From the NCBI GenBank assembly GCA_039923855.1, contig JBDTBW010000060.1, forward strand, positions 1 through 31,359: 31,359 bases of DNA. Reading direction: 5' to 3'. Positions 31,234 through 31,359 of the stretch are shown one piece after another. The stretch's first letter is position 1; each line of letters starts with the position of its first letter. The position numbers and the translations under genes were made by a program. The DNA is from 66-474 sp039923855 (GTDB lineage: Bacteria > Pseudomonadota > Gammaproteobacteria > Xanthomonadales > Rhodanobacteraceae). The notes below the pieces were generated by a model. That model saw only the letters and a list, made by a program, of their open reading frames with translations. It did not search any database and was not told the origin of the DNA.

Positions 31234-31359
31234 GGGGCTGTCCTAGGAAACGGCTAGTTTGAAAGCTTGATCCAAGTCTGCAGCGTCTGCAACAGTTGCC
31301 CCGGAGAGCCATAGTTGAAGCGCCATTCGCACTCTTTCAGGAACAAGTGAAAGTGCTCG
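31234..31359 (-). mobile_element. End of an IS1595-type insertion sequence (cut by window end)
   Basis: The sequence starting GGGGCTGTCCTAGG near 31234 resembles the terminal inverted repeat of IS1595-family elements and is followed 20 bases later by the 3' end of a transposase gene. Only this end is in the window, so the second inverted repeat and the target duplication cannot be checked. Confidence 0.65.
31254..31359 (-). CDS. IS1595-family transposase, C-terminal fragment
   Basis: The last 34 codons and stop of a minus-strand gene that continues beyond the window. The peptide EHFHLFLKECEWRFNYG, followed by a helix ending in TWIKLSN, matches the conserved C-terminus of IS1595-family DDE (ISXO2-like) transposases. 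Whether the full gene is intact is unknown. Confidence 0.75.
   Translation of the reverse strand, partial: EHFHLFLKECEWRFNYGSPGQLLQTLQTWIKLSN

Noticed and set aside
1..31359. CRISPR array
   Set aside because: No regularly spaced direct repeats with unique spacers were seen; the repeats found are palindromic elements or a single direct-repeat pair.

Overview
The window looks like a chromosomal segment of a high-GC gammaproteobacterium of the Xanthomonadales, most likely Rhodanobacteraceae (Dyella/Rhodanobacter-like). This rests on the gene order (DegS/AlgW-type protease, petABC, sspA, sspB), the overall gene repertoire, the strong GC bias and the hairpin-rich intergenic repeats. The taxonomic call is inference; no 16S gene is present.

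Positions 1-25700 are core genome. In order they hold: a membrane-anchored DegS/AlgW-type protease (minus strand); the cytochrome bc1 operon petA-petB-petC; sspA and sspB separated by copies of a dispersed repeat; a DUF3301 protein; a tandem-FHA membrane protein; nadC and a large DUF1631 protein; a Trm112-like protein; purE and purK; the tamB/tamA outer-membrane assembly pair; a GH17-GT2 fusion beta-glucan synthase; a run of perfect hairpins; sodB; grxD with a YciK-like SDR; marC; ppnN; and tRNA-Asn behind a near-consensus sigma70 promoter.

From about 25700 to the end the character changes. There is a long non-coding stretch with a decayed tRNA-Gln-like sequence, then a more AT-rich gene for a winged-helix/HATPase/STAS-like (DUF4325) protein preceded by a 12-bp direct repeat. 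A minus-strand cluster follows: a small membrane protein, a 5'-truncated SRAP gene, a GIY-YIG/DUF4357 nuclease, an SRA-HNH endonuclease and a membrane-anchored DUF2726 nuclease-like protein. A small secreted protein and the end of an IS1595-type element close the window. I read this as a genomic island beside tRNA-Asn with a probable DNA-restriction or phage-defence cassette; no integrase is left in view.

The most interesting items are: (i) three different nuclease families in a row without a methyltransferase, compatible with modification-dependent restriction; (ii) a one-polypeptide DNA-binding + RsbW-like ATPase + STAS-like protein with a possible operator at its start; (iii) a roughly 170-190-bp repeat family with inverted copies on both sides of sspA; (iv) the hairpin array at 21089-21414; and (v) the tRNA-Gln relic.
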